This document shows, piece after piece, positions 16,447 to 27,421 of a stretch of DNA of 64,000 bases (position 1 is the stretch's first letter; every line of letters starts with the position of its first letter). The notes beneath the pieces are model-generated. The model saw only the letters and a program-made list of their open reading frames with translations, searched no databases and had not been told where the DNA came from. The position numbers were made by a program, and so were the translations under genes. Location of the stretch: contig NZ_SLWO01000001.1 of the NCBI RefSeq assembly GCF_004340665.1, forward strand, positions 1 to 64,000, given 5' to 3'. The stretch comes from Pedobacter psychrotolerans. GTDB taxonomy: Bacteria > Bacteroidota > Bacteroidia > Sphingobacteriales > Sphingobacteriaceae.

Positions 16447-17460
16447 TTATTTTTCTTGTAAGTTTTCGCCCGTTACTTCAGCTTTAATTTTTGTTTCAAG
16501 TTCTTCAGCAAGTTCAGGGTTGTCGCTTAATAATTGCTTAACGGCATCTCTTCCCTGACCTAACTTAGTATCTCCGTAAGAATACCAAGATCCAGCTTTT
16601 TTAATGATGCCAAAATCAACACCTAAATCTACGATCTCACCATTTTTAGAAATTCCTTCACCAAACATTACGTCAAATTCTGCAATTCTGAATGGAGGAG
16701 CCACTTTGTTTTTTACAATTTTAACTTTAACGCGGTTACCAGAAACTTCATCAGAATCTTTAATTTGAGAGATCCTGCGAATATCCAAACGTACCGACGC
16801 ATAAAATTTAAGGGCATTACCACCAGTTGTGGTTTCAGGGTTACCAAACATCACCCCAATTTTATCACGTAACTGGTTAATGAAAATACAGCAACATCCC
16901 GTTTTTGAAATGGTTCCGGTTAATTTACGTAATGCCTGACTCATTAAACGGGCGTGTAGACCCATTTTGCTGTCTCCCATTTCACCTTCAATTTCACTTT
17001 TAGGAACCAATGCAGCAACAGAGTCAATTACGATTACATCAATTGCACCAGAGCGAATTAAATTATCGGCAATTTCCAAAGCCTGCTCACCGTTATCAGG
17101 TTGAGAAATTAATAGATTATCAGTATCTACACCCAGCTTTTTTGCGTAAAACTGATCGAAAGCATGTTCTGCATCAATAAATGCAGCGATACCACCTTTT
17201 TTCTGTGCTTCAGCAATAATGTGGGTAGCCAAAGTCGTTTTACCAGAAGATTCTGGTCCATAAATTTCAATCACACGACCTTTTGGAATACCACCAATAC
17301 CTAAAGCGATATCTAAACTAATTGAACCGGTAGAAATAAAATCTATAGGTTCAATAGCGGTATCTCCAAGTTTCATGATGGTTCCTTTACCATATGACTT
17401 TTCTAATTTATCTAATGTTAACTGTAATGCTTTTAATTTATCTGGATTTGCGCTTGCCAT
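16447..17460 (-). CDS. recA: RecA recombinase
   Basis: 337 residues, normal length. Walker A is GPESSGKTT; Walker B is [13 protein letters not shown]; the MAW-like [11 protein letters not shown] and loop 2 [17 protein letters not shown] are intact. It catalyses strand exchange and promotes self-cleavage of LexA-type repressors. No LexA box is evident upstream of the ATG at 17460, and no consensus -7 box was found. The gene is alone between two gaps. Confidence 0.98.
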   Translation of the reverse strand: MASANPDKLKALQLTLDKLEKSYGKGTIMKLGDTAIEPIDFISTGSISLDIALGIGGIPKGRVIEIYGPESSGKTTLATHIIAEAQKKGGIAAFIDAEHAFDQFYAKKLGVDTDNLLISQPDNGEQALEIADNLIRSGAIDVIVIDSVAALVPKSEIEGEMGDSKMGLHARLMSQALRKLTGTISKTGCCCIFINQLRDKIGVMFGNPETTTGGNALKFYASVRLDIRRISQIKDSDEVSGNRVKVKIVKNKVAPPFRIAEFDVMFGEGISKNGEIVDLGVDFGIIKKAGSWYSYGDTKLGQGRDAVKQLLSDNPELAEELETKIKAEVTGENLQEK

Positions 17461-17583
17461 TTTTATATGATTTGATTCCGTAAATATAATTGAATTGTCG
17501 GCTAAATATGCTGATGTTAATAATTTGTAATGCTAAAATATTTAGCTAAGTTAATTGTTTTTTAGCTAATGTCAATAGTAAAA

Positions 17584-18264
17584 TTAAATTATTTTTATTT
17601 TCAGTTGATTACGCGCTTCTTGTGCTGTTAATCTCTCAAAATAACGACACATATAGGTAATCTCGCATACTTCACATTTTGGCTTTCTCGCCAGACAAAC
17701 ATATCGGCCATGTAAAATCAGCCAGTGATGGGCAATATGAATATCTTGTTCTGGTAAATTTTTAACTAAATCTTTTTCTACGGCTAAAGGTGTTTTACCA
17801 TTGGTTAGCCCCAATCGGTTAGCTACACGAAACACATGTGTATCTACAGCCATAGCCGGAGCATTATAAATCACTGAAGCAATTACATTGGCTGTTTTGC
17901 GACCTACACCTGGCATTTTTTGCAGGTCATCTATCCCTGAAGGAACAATATCATTAAATTCATTAACTAAAATATTAGCCATGCCAACCAGGTGTTTTGC
18001 CTTATTGTTGGGATAGCTAATACTTTTGATATAATCAAATACGATATCTGGGGTTACCTCTGCCAAAGCTTTAGCATTTGGAAAGCGTTGAAACAAGGCC
18101 GGAGTAACCATATTCACGCGTTTATCAGTACATTGTGCAGAAAGGATTACTGCTACAAGCAGCTGATAAGGGTTATTGTAATGTAACTCCGTTTCTGCAT
18201 CTGGCTGTTTGGCGGAAAAATGTTCTACAAAAAGTTTATAGCGTTCTTTTTTAAGCATGGCCAA
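17584..18264 (-). CDS. nth: Endonuclease III
   Basis: 226 residues. The helix-hairpin-helix MPGVGRKTANVI, the catalytic Asp in AMAVDTHVFRVANRLGL, the catalytic Lys in the SAQCTDKRVN segment, and the 4Fe-4S cysteine pattern C-x6-C-x2-C-x5-C near the C-terminus are all present. It removes oxidised pyrimidines and nicks abasic sites. Start at 18264 (MAML) or 18258 (MLKKE); the second is the more usual family start. Confidence 0.96.
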   Translation of the reverse strand: MAMLKKERYKLFVEHFSAKQPDAETELHYNNPYQLLVAVILSAQCTDKRVNMVTPALFQRFPNAKALAEVTPDIVFDYIKSISYPNNKAKHLVGMANILVNEFNDIVPSGIDDLQKMPGVGRKTANVIASVIYNAPAMAVDTHVFRVANRLGLTNGKTPLAVEKDLVKNLPEQDIHIAHHWLILHGRYVCLARKPKCEVCEITYMCRYFERLTAQEARNQLKIKII

Positions 18265-18379
18265 ATATAATAAGCAAATGCAAATTAAAGATGGAAATGT
18301 AATACACTTTTACTTGCCATTTAAACAAAGAAAAGTGGGTAATCAGGCTATTCTTAATCTTAAATGCAAAAGCGAGGTT

Positions 18380-19339
18380 TTAGCTGTTTGCAATTTCTCT
18401 CCATAATTTATCGCATTCTGCGAAAGCATTATAGAGGTACTTGTTTCGGTGTTTTTCACCCTGTCCGCTAAAGGAAACGGATTTCATGATTAGTGCCTGC
18501 ATCCATTGTTTAGTTTGTTTGCAATAGCTTTGGTCTTCGGTTCTTAAATAGTTAAAGGTATTAAATCGGTTGTAACAGGCCATGTGGTCTTTAAAATCTA
18601 CCAGGTAAGAAATGCTTCCCAGTACATCGCAGTTGTACCAATTAAAAGTATGATTCGGATCGATGGTTTTTTTACTGCTAATGGCATACATATTCATATC
18701 AGTCAGGCAGTATCTTACCTGTTCAATAATCTGTTCTGCAAGTTCTTTGGTGATGTAACCTGCTTCAAATGCATAACGAATCTGTTCAATTGTGCCGTGA
18801 ACGGTATCTTTTGACCATATTTCTGTGCATGGGATTTCTAAGTATAGTTGGTTTAATTCTTTAGAAATGTTGATGATTTCGGTACCGAAAATGCCTGGAT
18901 CGAATTGTACATCGGTATTCATAACACTGTCTGACCAGAAAAATAATTTAAAACAAGTGAGTTCGTGATATTTGAAAAAATGGAACAAGGGAATGTCATC
19001 CGTTGTAATGGTGATGTGCTTATGTTTACTCTGGTGGATCTGTTTTAAGTTTTTAAGCAGGTCTTGTAAATATAAAAGCATATTCGGTATTTCTTGATCT
19101 AAGCTTAAATAATCGAACGTTACCGTGGGCAATTGATCTGGTTTGTAGATAAATGAAACACCAAAGTTGTTTGATAATAAAACAATCTGCTGAAGGTTTA
19201 ATATGCTGTCTCCACGTATTTTCTTATAAGCTTCGTTGGTACTTACTCCTAAAACCTCGGCTACGCTTTGTGCAAGGTTTTGGTACCCGGGTAATGCAGA
19301 CTTAATAGCTTCGAAAAATAATTCCTGCTGATTTACCAT
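18380..19339 (-). CDS. Helix-turn-helix regulator, Bacteroidota type
   Basis: 319 residues. Residues about 17-50 (YQNLAQSVAEVLGVSTNEAYKKIRGDSILNLQQIVLLSNNFGV) form a divergent XRE-like HTH; the remaining 260 residues are helical without a recognised sensor domain. It is divergent from the surface-repeat protein gene at 19545, so it may regulate it. Function beyond DNA binding is unknown. Confidence 0.65.
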   Translation of the reverse strand: MVNQQELFFEAIKSALPGYQNLAQSVAEVLGVSTNEAYKKIRGDSILNLQQIVLLSNNFGVSFIYKPDQLPTVTFDYLSLDQEIPNMLLYLQDLLKNLKQIHQSKHKHITITTDDIPLFHFFKYHELTCFKLFFWSDSVMNTDVQFDPGIFGTEIINISKELNQLYLEIPCTEIWSKDTVHGTIEQIRYAFEAGYITKELAEQIIEQVRYCLTDMNMYAISSKKTIDPNHTFNWYNCDVLGSISYLVDFKDHMACYNRFNTFNYLRTEDQSYCKQTKQWMQALIMKSVSFSGQGEKHRNKYLYNAFAECDKLWREIANS

Positions 19340-19544
19340 AGAGAATAATTTATTAATTGAAGTTAAGTTATATATATCACTTATTAAGTTTTATAAATTA
19401 ATAACTCATTCTATTTTAATTTTTAGGGATACAGATTTAAAAATAATCACTTTAAAAGATATTACTGGTATCACGCTTAATTTTATAGGATAATTCGTCC
19501 ATTTTTTATCAGGGATCTTTGGTCATAAACTAATTAATAAAAAG

Positions 19545-20189
19545 ATGAAAAATAGAATTATAATAATAACATTGATTTCTTTTTTGCTGGAAGTAAGAGG
19601 TTATGCTCAGCATAGAAAAAAACATTTCCCTGCAGCTACATTCCATCAGGCTAATGCCAAAATAACTGGAATTTCTTACGGAATTGCCTCAGGATTAAAA
19701 GAAAAACACGCCAATGTATTAACCAATGGGATGAGGTTAGAGTTGATTGGTTTAGGCTTAATCTTACCACTTGCTCCTAGTAGTCCGATAAATGAGGGCG
19801 ACGATCTTGTTCAGGTAAGGGGACTTAAGTTTACAGAGAAGATAAATGGTTTAAATCTTTCTGGCTCTGGAACTGTTTGCGGAGATTGTATTGTTAATGG
19901 TATAACGGTTGGTGCTATAGGTCAATACTTATTTGCTGCAAATGGAATCTCAATTTCAATTGTAGATAATGTAGTAGAAAAGCAGAATGGGCTGCAGTTC
20001 TCTATGTTTAATGATGTTTATAAAGGAAGCGGATTGCAAATAGGAATAGGTAACAGTGCCGTTGATTATAAAGGTCTTCAAGTTGGGGTCTTAAGTAATG
20101 TGACATCAAAATGCCGGGGGCTTCAGGTTGGATTATTCAATAAAAGTAAGCTTTTAAAAGGTCTGCAATTGGGGGCTTTGGAATATTAA
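19545..20189 (+). CDS. LA_2272 family surface repeat protein, frameshifted 3' end
   Basis: 214 residues as read. An N-terminal signal peptide (about 1-21, ending YAQ) is followed by a beta-rich exported region and then repeats of the form GLQ(V/I)G(V/L)..N (about 144-212), typical of the LA_2272 surface-repeat family. The frame ends in an abrupt GALEY. Removing one G from the five-G run at 20171-20175 continues the protein as LWNINQKRKMPLINWNF to 20235, the ending I expect for this family. So either a one-base insertion truncated it or the base is an error. Function is unknown. Confidence 0.7.
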   Translation: MKNRIIIITLISFLLEVRGYAQHRKKHFPAATFHQANAKITGISYGIASGLKEKHANVLTNGMRLELIGLGLILPLAPSSPINEGDDLVQVRGLKFTEKINGLNLSGSGTVCGDCIVNGITVGAIGQYLFAANGISISIVDNVVEKQNGLQFSMFNDVYKGSGLQIGIGNSAVDYKGLQVGVLSNVTSKCRGLQVGLFNKSKLLKGLQLGALEY

Positions 20190-20375
20190 CCAGAAGAGAA
20201 AAATGCCACTAATAAATTGGAATTTTAAAACTTAAAATCATTAAAACTATTTATTAGTTGCATATTCTGTTGAGATAGATTAAAGAAAATGATGAAATGA
20301 GTAGCTTGAATGATTAAATTACTTTTACTTAGAAGGAAGAGAATTCAATCATTCAATAATTTCCATTGTTTAAAA

Positions 20376-21560
20376 TTAATGAAAAGCAGTAGCAGGAACC
20401 TTATTTGGTTTTGGAGTTTCCTGGTTACTTTTAATCAGCCAGAAGGCAAAAAATGCACCTATTAAAGCCATCGCAGCGCCAACGTAAGCTGGAGAGGTAT
20501 AATCAAAGCCATATACCAAAGGTAAGCCGCCAAAAAATGCTCCAAGTGCATTTCCAATGTTGAAACTGGCCTGGCTGGCAGATGCCGCAAGCATTTCAGA
20601 ACCTTTAGCGGATTGGATCATCAACATTTGAATAGGTGCCGCCAGAGAAAAAGCAACTGCTCCGGTAATAAAAGTCATAATCAGTGCCAGTATTTGATTG
20701 GCAGATACAAAATGTACAATGGTTAATGTAACCACCATAGCTATTAATAGTGCTGCTGATGCTTTAGCTGGCGAATATTTATCGGCTAATACTCCTCCGA
20801 TATAATTGCCTGCCATCATTCCTAAACCTGCAAGCATTAAGATGTAGGTAACGGCTTCTGCTGAAAATCCCGCGACTTCGGTCATCAAGGGTGCGATGTA
20901 ACTGTACCAAGTAAATAAACCGCCAGTCCCAATGGAAATCATCGTAATGAGAATCCAGGCTTCTCTTTTTTTGAAGAAACTAAGCTCTGCTTTTAAATCG
21001 CGGTTTTTGGCAGCTTCTAAAGCAGGTAACCATAACTTAAGACTCAATAGAGTAATCAATCCGACAGCAACCACAACGGCAAAAGAGATCCTCCAGGAAA
21101 AATTATGACCGATATATGTGCCTAGTGGAACGCCAATAATATTGGCAATGGTTAAACCCATAAACATCAAAGAAACGGCTTGTGCTTCCTTTCCTTTTTG
21201 TGCAATGCGACTGGCCACTACAGAACCTACACCAAAGAAGGCACCATGAGGTAAACCGGAAAGTAACCTGGCAATAAATAAAGTATTAAATGTAGGCGCA
21301 AATGCAGAAAAAGCATTGAATGCTGTAAACATTACCATCAAGGCAATAAGTATCTTTTTAGGTGGGTATTTGCCCGCAATTATTATGAGAAGTGGTGCGC
21401 CTATTACAACGCCCAATGCATATGCAGAAATCAGATGGCCAGCTTTTGGTATGGTCACTGTTAAAGCTTTTGCAATATCAGGCAGCAATCCCATCATTAC
21501 AAACTCCGTTATTCCGATACCCAAACCACCTAAAGTGAGTGGAAGAAGATTTTTATTCAT
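20376..21560 (-). CDS. MFS transporter, AraJ/YdhP-type exporter
   Basis: 394 residues with 12 predicted membrane helices. The DHA1-like motifs are GIGITEFVMMGLLPDIA in helix 1 and SGLPHGAFFGVG in the helix 4 region, followed by ASQASFNIGNALGAFFGG. The family covers sugar-efflux and drug exporters of the inner membrane driven by proton motive force; the substrate cannot be read. It is alone, followed convergently by nothing on the plus strand. Confidence 0.85.
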   Translation of the reverse strand: MNKNLLPLTLGGLGIGITEFVMMGLLPDIAKALTVTIPKAGHLISAYALGVVIGAPLLIIIAGKYPPKKILIALMVMFTAFNAFSAFAPTFNTLFIARLLSGLPHGAFFGVGSVVASRIAQKGKEAQAVSLMFMGLTIANIIGVPLGTYIGHNFSWRISFAVVVAVGLITLLSLKLWLPALEAAKNRDLKAELSFFKKREAWILITMISIGTGGLFTWYSYIAPLMTEVAGFSAEAVTYILMLAGLGMMAGNYIGGVLADKYSPAKASAALLIAMVVTLTIVHFVSANQILALIMTFITGAVAFSLAAPIQMLMIQSAKGSEMLAASASQASFNIGNALGAFFGGLPLVYGFDYTSPAYVGAAMALIGAFFAFWLIKSNQETPKPNKVPATAFH

Positions 21561-21700
21561 TTGTACTTAGTGTTAAAATTACACTATGCAAAGGTAGGGC
21601 TTTTTGTTTTTTCAATTGTAAAATTCGAGACATCTTAAACAGGCACCTATCGTTAAAAATAAGGTGAATATTTTAGAGATTTATAGATTCCATAAAAATG

Positions 21701-21736
21701 AAAAAGGGCTTTCTACACTTGTAGAAAGCCCTTTTT
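21701..21736. terminator. Perfect 16-bp hairpin terminator
   Basis: AAAAAGGGCTTTCTAC and its exact complement are separated by ACTT. It closes the sigma factor/small-protein transcript on the minus strand; with A and T runs on both sides it can work either way. Confidence 0.9.
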
Positions 21737-21751
21737 AGCAAATGTAAATTC

Positions 21752-21952
21752 TTACTTTATTTTACTGTAAGCTAATATCTTCCTGATGGTTTCATCTTGA
21801 GGATCTTTAGCTAACCGATCTAACTTACCTTTTATTTGATCATAAAATAAGTCTAGTTCTGTATCAGATTCAATGTCAGTTTTTAGCTGAAACATGTTTT
21901 GCATTGGTGAATTTACACTGGTGTTTGATGTAGAGGTTTTTGTCATAAGCAA
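21752..21952 (-). CDS. Hypothetical protein downstream of sigma factor, 66 aa
   Basis: 66 residues, acidic and helical, no membrane segment. It follows the ECF sigma gene by about 80 bases and precedes the terminator at 21701-21736, so it is probably co-transcribed. It does not look like a membrane anti-sigma factor. An alternative ATG lies two codons in. Not recognised. Confidence 0.55.
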   Translation of the reverse strand: MLMTKTSTSNTSVNSPMQNMFQLKTDIESDTELDLFYDQIKGKLDRLAKDPQDETIRKILAYSKIK

Positions 21953-22033
21953 CTAAATGTGATAAGTTTATAAACTTAACGGTACTTCAGATACTTTATT
22001 TTAAAGCCTCATACAATTTTTGTAACTTTTACG

Positions 22034-22618
22034 CTACCCTTTGTATGTCATTTCTTTTGTTTTAAGCATTTTACGAAGGTTGCTTAAGGCATATCTCATA
22101 CGACCTAATGCTGTATTAATGCTAACATCAGTTAAATCAGCAATTTCTTTAAAACTTAAATCTGCATAATGGCGCATTAGAAGCACTTCTTTCTGCTCAT
22201 CAGGCAATAAATGAATCATTTCCTTTAAATCTTTATGAGTTTGATCGCGGAGCATTTTTTCTTCTGCACTTTCGTCATAAAAGTGTAGCATATTGAATAC
22301 ATCCATTCCATCAGAACTGGTGATGATTGGTGTTCTTTTTTCTTTCCTGAAATAATCGATAACCAGGTTATGTGCAATACGCATTACCCAAGGTAAAAAT
22401 TTACCTTCTTCGTTATATCTTCCTGATCGCAGCGTATTGATTACCTTAATAAAAGTATCTTGAAAAATATCTTCCGCCAGATATTGGTCTTTAACCAATA
22501 AATAAATGGATGTATAAATCTTACTTTTATGTCTTCGTAAAAGTTCCTGCAATCCATTCTCGTTCCCGGCAATATATACCTTTACAAGGTCCTGATCGTT
22601 ATATGATTGTAAATTCAT
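22034..22618 (-). CDS. ECF-type RNA polymerase sigma factor
   Basis: 194 residues. Region 2 (about 20-95) has AEDIFQDTFIKVIN and FLPWVMRIAHNLVIDYFRKEKR; region 4 (about 128-185) has LLPDEQKEVLLMRHYADLSFKEIADL and a clear HTH SINTALGRMRYALSNLR. The linker is longer than minimal ECF factors. No anti-sigma factor is adjacent; only the 66-aa protein follows. It belongs to the Bacteroidota sigma-70 family; the regulon is unknown. Confidence 0.9.
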   Translation of the reverse strand: MNLQSYNDQDLVKVYIAGNENGLQELLRRHKSKIYTSIYLLVKDQYLAEDIFQDTFIKVINTLRSGRYNEEGKFLPWVMRIAHNLVIDYFRKEKRTPIITSSDGMDVFNMLHFYDESAEEKMLRDQTHKDLKEMIHLLPDEQKEVLLMRHYADLSFKEIADLTDVSINTALGRMRYALSNLRKMLKTKEMTYKG

Positions 22619-22810
22619 AGGTTTACCTACACTAAATCCCGTACTGTTTGCTAAAAATTAATTTGTAGATGTTTAATTTCTATAGCTTATCTCCTATGTT
22701 TTTTGAATGTGTTAGTTTGGTTTTGAGGTTGTTAATATCCAAAGAAAGTTATTTTTTACCAAAATGCAAAAAATAAAATGTTAAAAAATAAATTAACCAT
22801 CTCAGTACCC

Positions 22811-22818
22811 TATTTTTG
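22811..22818 (+). promoter_or_regulatory. Predicted -7 box for uvrA
   Basis: TATTTTTG matches TAnnTTTG and would give a leader of about 50 bases. No matching -33 element. Confidence 0.4.
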
Positions 22819-22876
22819 TATCATCTTAAAACCCAAATTACTTTCTGGGGTTTTCATAATATATTCTTAACAATAC

Positions 22877-25690
22877 ATGAGCAAAAAAGAGGCCGAAAAA
22901 GATCCGCATAAAAACATAATCATTAAAGGTGCCCGTGTGCACAACCTTAAAAATATCGATGTTGCCATTCCAAAAAACAAGTTGGTGGTGGTTACAGGGA
23001 TGTCTGGTTCGGGAAAATCTTCGCTAGCATTTGATACGTTATATGCTGAAGGTCAGCGCCGTTATGTAGAGAGTTTGTCATCCTATGCCCGTCAGTTTAT
23101 GGGGAGGATGAATAAACCCGATGTGGATTATATTAAAGGTATTGCTCCTGCCATTGCCATAGAACAAAAGGTAATTACTTCCAATCCCCGTTCTACGGTA
23201 GGTACTTCAACAGAAATTTATGATTATTTGAAATTGCTGTTCTCTCGTATTGGAAAAACAATATCTCCGGTATCTGGCAAGGAAGTAAAAAAGGACTCTG
23301 TGAGTTCGGTTGTTGATTATGTAGGTGAATTGCCTGAGGATACTACAGTCACTATCTTTTGTCCGCTTTACCCGCACAATAACAGAACCATTAAAGAGGA
23401 ACTAGCCATTTTATTGCAAAAGGGATTTTTGAGGGTATTGATTGGTGGTAAAGTATTGAAAATTGAAGCCGTACTGGATGATGCTGACTTTAAAGATGCT
23501 GAATTAACTGATGATAAAACGGTACAGATTCTAATTGATCGATTGGTAACTAATCAGGAAGAGGAAACTTTAAGCCGACTAGCTGATTCGGCACAAACAG
23601 CCTTTTTTGAAGGTAAAGGTGATTGTTATGTGGAGGCTGAAGGAAAAACCAAGCACTTCAGCGATCGCTTTGAACTGGATGGAATTCGTTTTGAAGAACC
23701 AACGCCTAATTTTTTCTCGTTTAATAATCCATATGGCGCCTGTAAGCGTTGTGAAGGCTACGGAAATGTAATTGGTATTGATGAGGATTTGGTAATTCCT
23801 GATAAAAGTAAAAGTGTTTACGACAATGCCATTGCACCTTGGAGGGGAGAGAAAATGAACGTTTGGTTGCAAAATTTTATTAAGGTAGCACCAAAATTTG
23901 ATTTTCCTATTCATCGGTCTTTTAGTCAGTTAACAGCTAAGGAACAGCGCTTGTTATGGACTGGTAATAAATATTTCTCCGGACTTGATGCCTTTTTCAA
24001 AGAGCTTGAAGAGCAAACTTATAAAATTCAGTACCGGGTAATGTTGTCACGCTACCGTGGAAAAACGACCTGCCCGGATTGTAAAGGATCGCGTTTACGT
24101 AAAGATGCGTCTTATGTGAAAATTGCTGAAAAATCCATTATTGATATTGTTTTAATGCCTTTATCGAAGGCATTGGTATTTTTTAATGATTTGAAGCTTG
24201 GCGTAAATGATGCAAAAATTGCCAAACGTTTATTAGCCGAGATTGATAATCGTTTCTTATACTTAAATAATGTGGGTTTGGGTTATTTAACGCTGAATAG
24301 ATTATCCAATACGCTATCTGGTGGTGAGTCTCAAAGAATTAACCTGGCTACCTCTTTAGGGAGTAGTTTAGTGGGATCTATTTATGTTTTGGATGAGCCG
24401 AGTATTGGACTTCATCCTCGTGATACCAATAAATTAATTGAGGTTTTAATATCCTTAAGAAATGTAGGTAATACAGTTATCGTAGTAGAACACGAAGAAG
24501 AAATGATGCGTGCGGCTGATTATATTATTGATATTGGTCCTGAAGCAGGTACCCATGGTGGTAACCTGGTATTCAGTGGTAATTATGAAGAAATTCTAAA
24601 AGATAAAAATAGCTTAACCGGACGATATTTAGCGGGTATTGAAAAAATTGCTATACCAGAAAAGAGGCGTAAATGGAAAGATCATGTCCTGATTAAAGGA
24701 GCCAGGGAAAATAATCTTCAGAATATTGATGTTAAGTTTCCTCTGGGCGTTTTTACTACGGTGAGTGGCGTTTCAGGATCAGGAAAAACAAGTTTAGTAA
24801 AAAAAATTCTTTACCCGGCATTACAAAAAGCAATAGGCAATTATGCAGGTGAGCAAACGGGCGCATATGATGGGATTTTTGGAAATGTAGATTTGGTTAG
24901 TGCAGTAGAAATGGTGGATCAAAATCCAATAGGAAGATCCAGCCGTTCAAATCCGGTTACTTATGTTAAAGCCTGGGATGATGTTCGTGCATTGTTTTCT
25001 AATCAGGCAGCAGCCAAAGCAGCAGGACTAAAGCCAGCTGCATTTTCTTTTAATGTAGAAGGTGGCCGCTGTGATGTTTGTCAGGGTGAAGGCGAGGTGA
25101 AGATTGAGATGCAATTTATGGCAGATATTTATTTGCCATGTGAGGCTTGTAGCGGGAAGCGATTTAAGCAGCAGGTTTTAGATGTAACCTATAAAGAAAA
25201 AAACGTTTCTGAAATTCTGGATATGACCATTGATGAAGCGGTTGATTTCTTTAAGGATGAGCAGAAGATTTTGAATAAATTGAATCCGTTGGTTGATGTC
25301 GGTTTAGGCTACGTGCATTTAGGACAATCTTCAAATACCTTATCAGGTGGAGAAGCGCAAAGGATTAAGCTTGCATCATTTTTAATTAAAGGTAATAATG
25401 CAAATAAAACATTATTCATTTTTGATGAGCCAACCACTGGGTTGCACTTTCATGATATCAAAAAACTATTAAAGGCACTCAATACTTTAATAGAGCAAGG
25501 CAATACCATTTTAGTTATTGAGCACAACATGGACATGATTAAATGTGCCGATTGGGTAATTGATATCGGCCCTGAAGGTGGTGATGGAGGCGGACAGTTG
25601 GTATTTGAAGGTATACCTGAAGACCTGGCAAAAGAGAAAAATTCTTATACGGGTAAATATTTAGCATCGCATTTAAATTTAAATCCATAA
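22877..25690 (+). CDS. uvrA: UvrA, excinuclease ABC subunit A
   Basis: 937 residues, normal length. Two ABC ATPase halves: Walker [10 protein letters not shown] near residue 43 and GVSGSGKTS near residue 640, each with an LSGGE signature. Zinc-binding CxxC pairs occur at CKRC near residue 288, at CPDC near 400, and as CDVC...CEAC near 735-760. UvrA dimers find bulky lesions and load UvrB. The LysE-like gene begins 8 bases after the stop, so the two may share a transcript. Confidence 0.98.
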   Translation: MSKKEAEKDPHKNIIIKGARVHNLKNIDVAIPKNKLVVVTGMSGSGKSSLAFDTLYAEGQRRYVESLSSYARQFMGRMNKPDVDYIKGIAPAIAIEQKVITSNPRSTVGTSTEIYDYLKLLFSRIGKTISPVSGKEVKKDSVSSVVDYVGELPEDTTVTIFCPLYPHNNRTIKEELAILLQKGFLRVLIGGKVLKIEAVLDDADFKDAELTDDKTVQILIDRLVTNQEEETLSRLADSAQTAFFEGKGDCYVEAEGKTKHFSDRFELDGIRFEEPTPNFFSFNNPYGACKRCEGYGNVIGIDEDLVIPDKSKSVYDNAIAPWRGEKMNVWLQNFIKVAPKFDFPIHRSFSQLTAKEQRLLWTGNKYFSGLDAFFKELEEQTYKIQYRVMLSRYRGKTTCPDCKGSRLRKDASYVKIAEKSIIDIVLMPLSKALVFFNDLKLGVNDAKIAKRLLAEIDNRFLYLNNVGLGYLTLNRLSNTLSGGESQRINLATSLGSSLVGSIYVLDEPSIGLHPRDTNKLIEVLISLRNVGNTVIVVEHEEEMMRAADYIIDIGPEAGTHGGNLVFSGNYEEILKDKNSLTGRYLAGIEKIAIPEKRRKWKDHVLIKGARENNLQNIDVKFPLGVFTTVSGVSGSGKTSLVKKILYPALQKAIGNYAGEQTGAYDGIFGNVDLVSAVEMVDQNPIGRSSRSNPVTYVKAWDDVRALFSNQAAAKAAGLKPAAFSFNVEGGRCDVCQGEGEVKIEMQFMADIYLPCEACSGKRFKQQVLDVTYKEKNVSEILDMTIDEAVDFFKDEQKILNKLNPLVDVGLGYVHLGQSSNTLSGGEAQRIKLASFLIKGNNANKTLFIFDEPTTGLHFHDIKKLLKALNTLIEQGNTILVIEHNMDMIKCADWVIDIGPEGGDGGGQLVFEGIPEDLAKEKNSYTGKYLASHLNLNP

Positions 25691-25698
25691 TTTCGGCA

Positions 25699-26352
25699 AT
25701 GCTTTTTCTAACCTTTATTTTAGGCATCCTTCTTAACGCCATGGGCTATATTCCCCCGGGCAACATTAATTTAACTGTTGCACAGCTCACCATTAATAAA
25801 GGGATGCGGCAGGTTTGGTATTTTATCTTTTCGTTTTCTTGTGTTGAGATATTCTTTACCTTCGGGATGATGCGTTTTGCCCGGTGGGCCATGAGTGATA
25901 TTAATCCTAATGAGGCGGTAAGTGAAGTAAGGTTAGGTACTTTGGTTGATTGTTTTATGATTCTCATGTTTATTGTGATGGGAACCATTACTTGGATCAA
26001 CCGCAAAAAAGTTCCGAAAACCAGTAGTAAAAAGGATGACAAACGAAGTGGGAGTGTACTTTATGGATTAATATTAGGGGTATTAAATCCTGTTCAAATC
26101 CCTTTTTGGCTATTTTTTGGTAATTATGTAATCCTGCACGAGTGGATTAAAACTGATTATTTATCGCTGATTATTTTTGCTATTGGTTCAGGTTTTGGGT
26201 CTGCAGGTGCTTTGTATGTGTATGCTCACTTTGCTACTTTCATTCAGGAAAAGTTTGCCTTGAGTAGCCTGATTATTAATAAATCTATTGCCATATTTTT
26301 ATATGTGCTGGCTGTTTATTTGATTGTGAAGCAATTGATTGTTTTGTTGTAG
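25699..26352 (+). CDS. LysE family transporter
   Basis: 217 residues with six predicted membrane helices. The N-terminal MGYIPPGNINLTVAQLTINKG is the LysE-type PPGP(N)xxxV motif, and VLNPVQIPFWLFFG is the second conserved segment. The family exports amino acids and related compounds from the cytoplasm. It starts immediately after uvrA, so translation may be coupled. Substrate unknown. Confidence 0.85.
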   Translation: MLFLTFILGILLNAMGYIPPGNINLTVAQLTINKGMRQVWYFIFSFSCVEIFFTFGMMRFARWAMSDINPNEAVSEVRLGTLVDCFMILMFIVMGTITWINRKKVPKTSSKKDDKRSGSVLYGLILGVLNPVQIPFWLFFGNYVILHEWIKTDYLSLIIFAIGSGFGSAGALYVYAHFATFIQEKFALSSLIINKSIAIFLYVLAVYLIVKQLIVLL

Positions 26353-26390
26353 GTTATTCCTTCTAACACTAATCAATAAGGTAGTCCCGT

Positions 26391-27380
26391 TTATGAATTC
26401 TTGATAATTTTGATAAAATCTTTCTCACTAGGCAATACGGTTAAGTATTTACTTGCAAAAATTTGTTCGTTATTCTCTGGTAATGTGTATCTAACAACAG
26501 ATTCACTTTTATCCTGGCAGAGGATAATTCCTATGGTTTTGTTTTCGTCATCAAGCTTTACTTCTCTATCGAAATAATTCACATACATCTGCATCTGGCC
26601 GATATCCTGATGTTTTAATTCCCCAATTTTTAAGTCTATTAATACAAAACATTTCAATATCCTATTATAAAAAACCAAATCTACTTTGAAGTGACGTTCA
26701 TCAAAGGTTATTCTTTTTTGGCGGGCTACAAATGTAAACCCATTACCCAACTCTAGCAGAAAGTGTTCTAATTTGTCGATCAGTTTTTGCTCTAAATCAC
26801 TTTCAGAGTAGAAGCTTTTATCTGGCAGCCCTAAAAATTCTAAAATGTAAGGGTCTTTTATTAAATCTTTGTTCTTTTCAATAATTTGACCTCTTTGGCC
26901 AAGGGAAATCACTTCTTCCTTATTTTTGCTTAAGGCTAAACGTGTATACAAAGCCGAATCATATTGACGTTGTAACTCTCGTAAGCTCCAGTTGTTTTTT
27001 ATTGCTTCTATTTCGTAAAAATTGCGCTCATTTATATCAGCTATCCTCATTAGTTTAAGATAGTGCGACCAGGTAAGTTTGAATTCGTCAGACGGTGTCT
27101 GACGAATTGAGTAATTGATATAAAATTGCCGCATTTGCTATAAATTAGTTTCTGAAAAACCTTTGCCAAATTCGGTGACTAACTTTTTTGAAAGCTCCTT
27201 TAAAACACGTTTGCCATACTCTGCTTTTTCATTGCCATTTTGCTCTTCTTCTACAATCATTTTACCAATTTCAAAGTAAGTCATGGCCATTGTATTATTA
27301 ATGGTTTGAACTACGCTTTGCCTGGCTTGATTAAGTAGTTCAATTACCTTTTTATACAAATTTTGATTATTAATTTCCAT
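26391..27380 (-). pseudogene. DUF1016/YhcG nuclease gene with in-frame stop
   Basis: Two frames in the same register make a normal DUF1016 protein: residues 1-80 (27380-27141) carry the helical N-terminal domain (QARQSVVQTINNTMAMTYFEIGK, then GFSETNL), and after TAG at 27138-27140 the frame resumes QMRQFYINYSIRQ. The C-terminal part to 26391 is a PD-(D/E)XK domain with VDLVFYN and LIDLKIG. The conserved join in relatives is GFS-xNLxxMRQFY, so a single base change (AAG or CAG to TAG) explains the stop. The protein would be 330 residues. The ATG at 27134 might allow reinitiation of the nuclease half. Confidence 0.75.
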
Positions 27381-27421
27381 GATGCATCTGGCTAAATCCT
27401 AATAAAAGTACAAAGGAAGCA

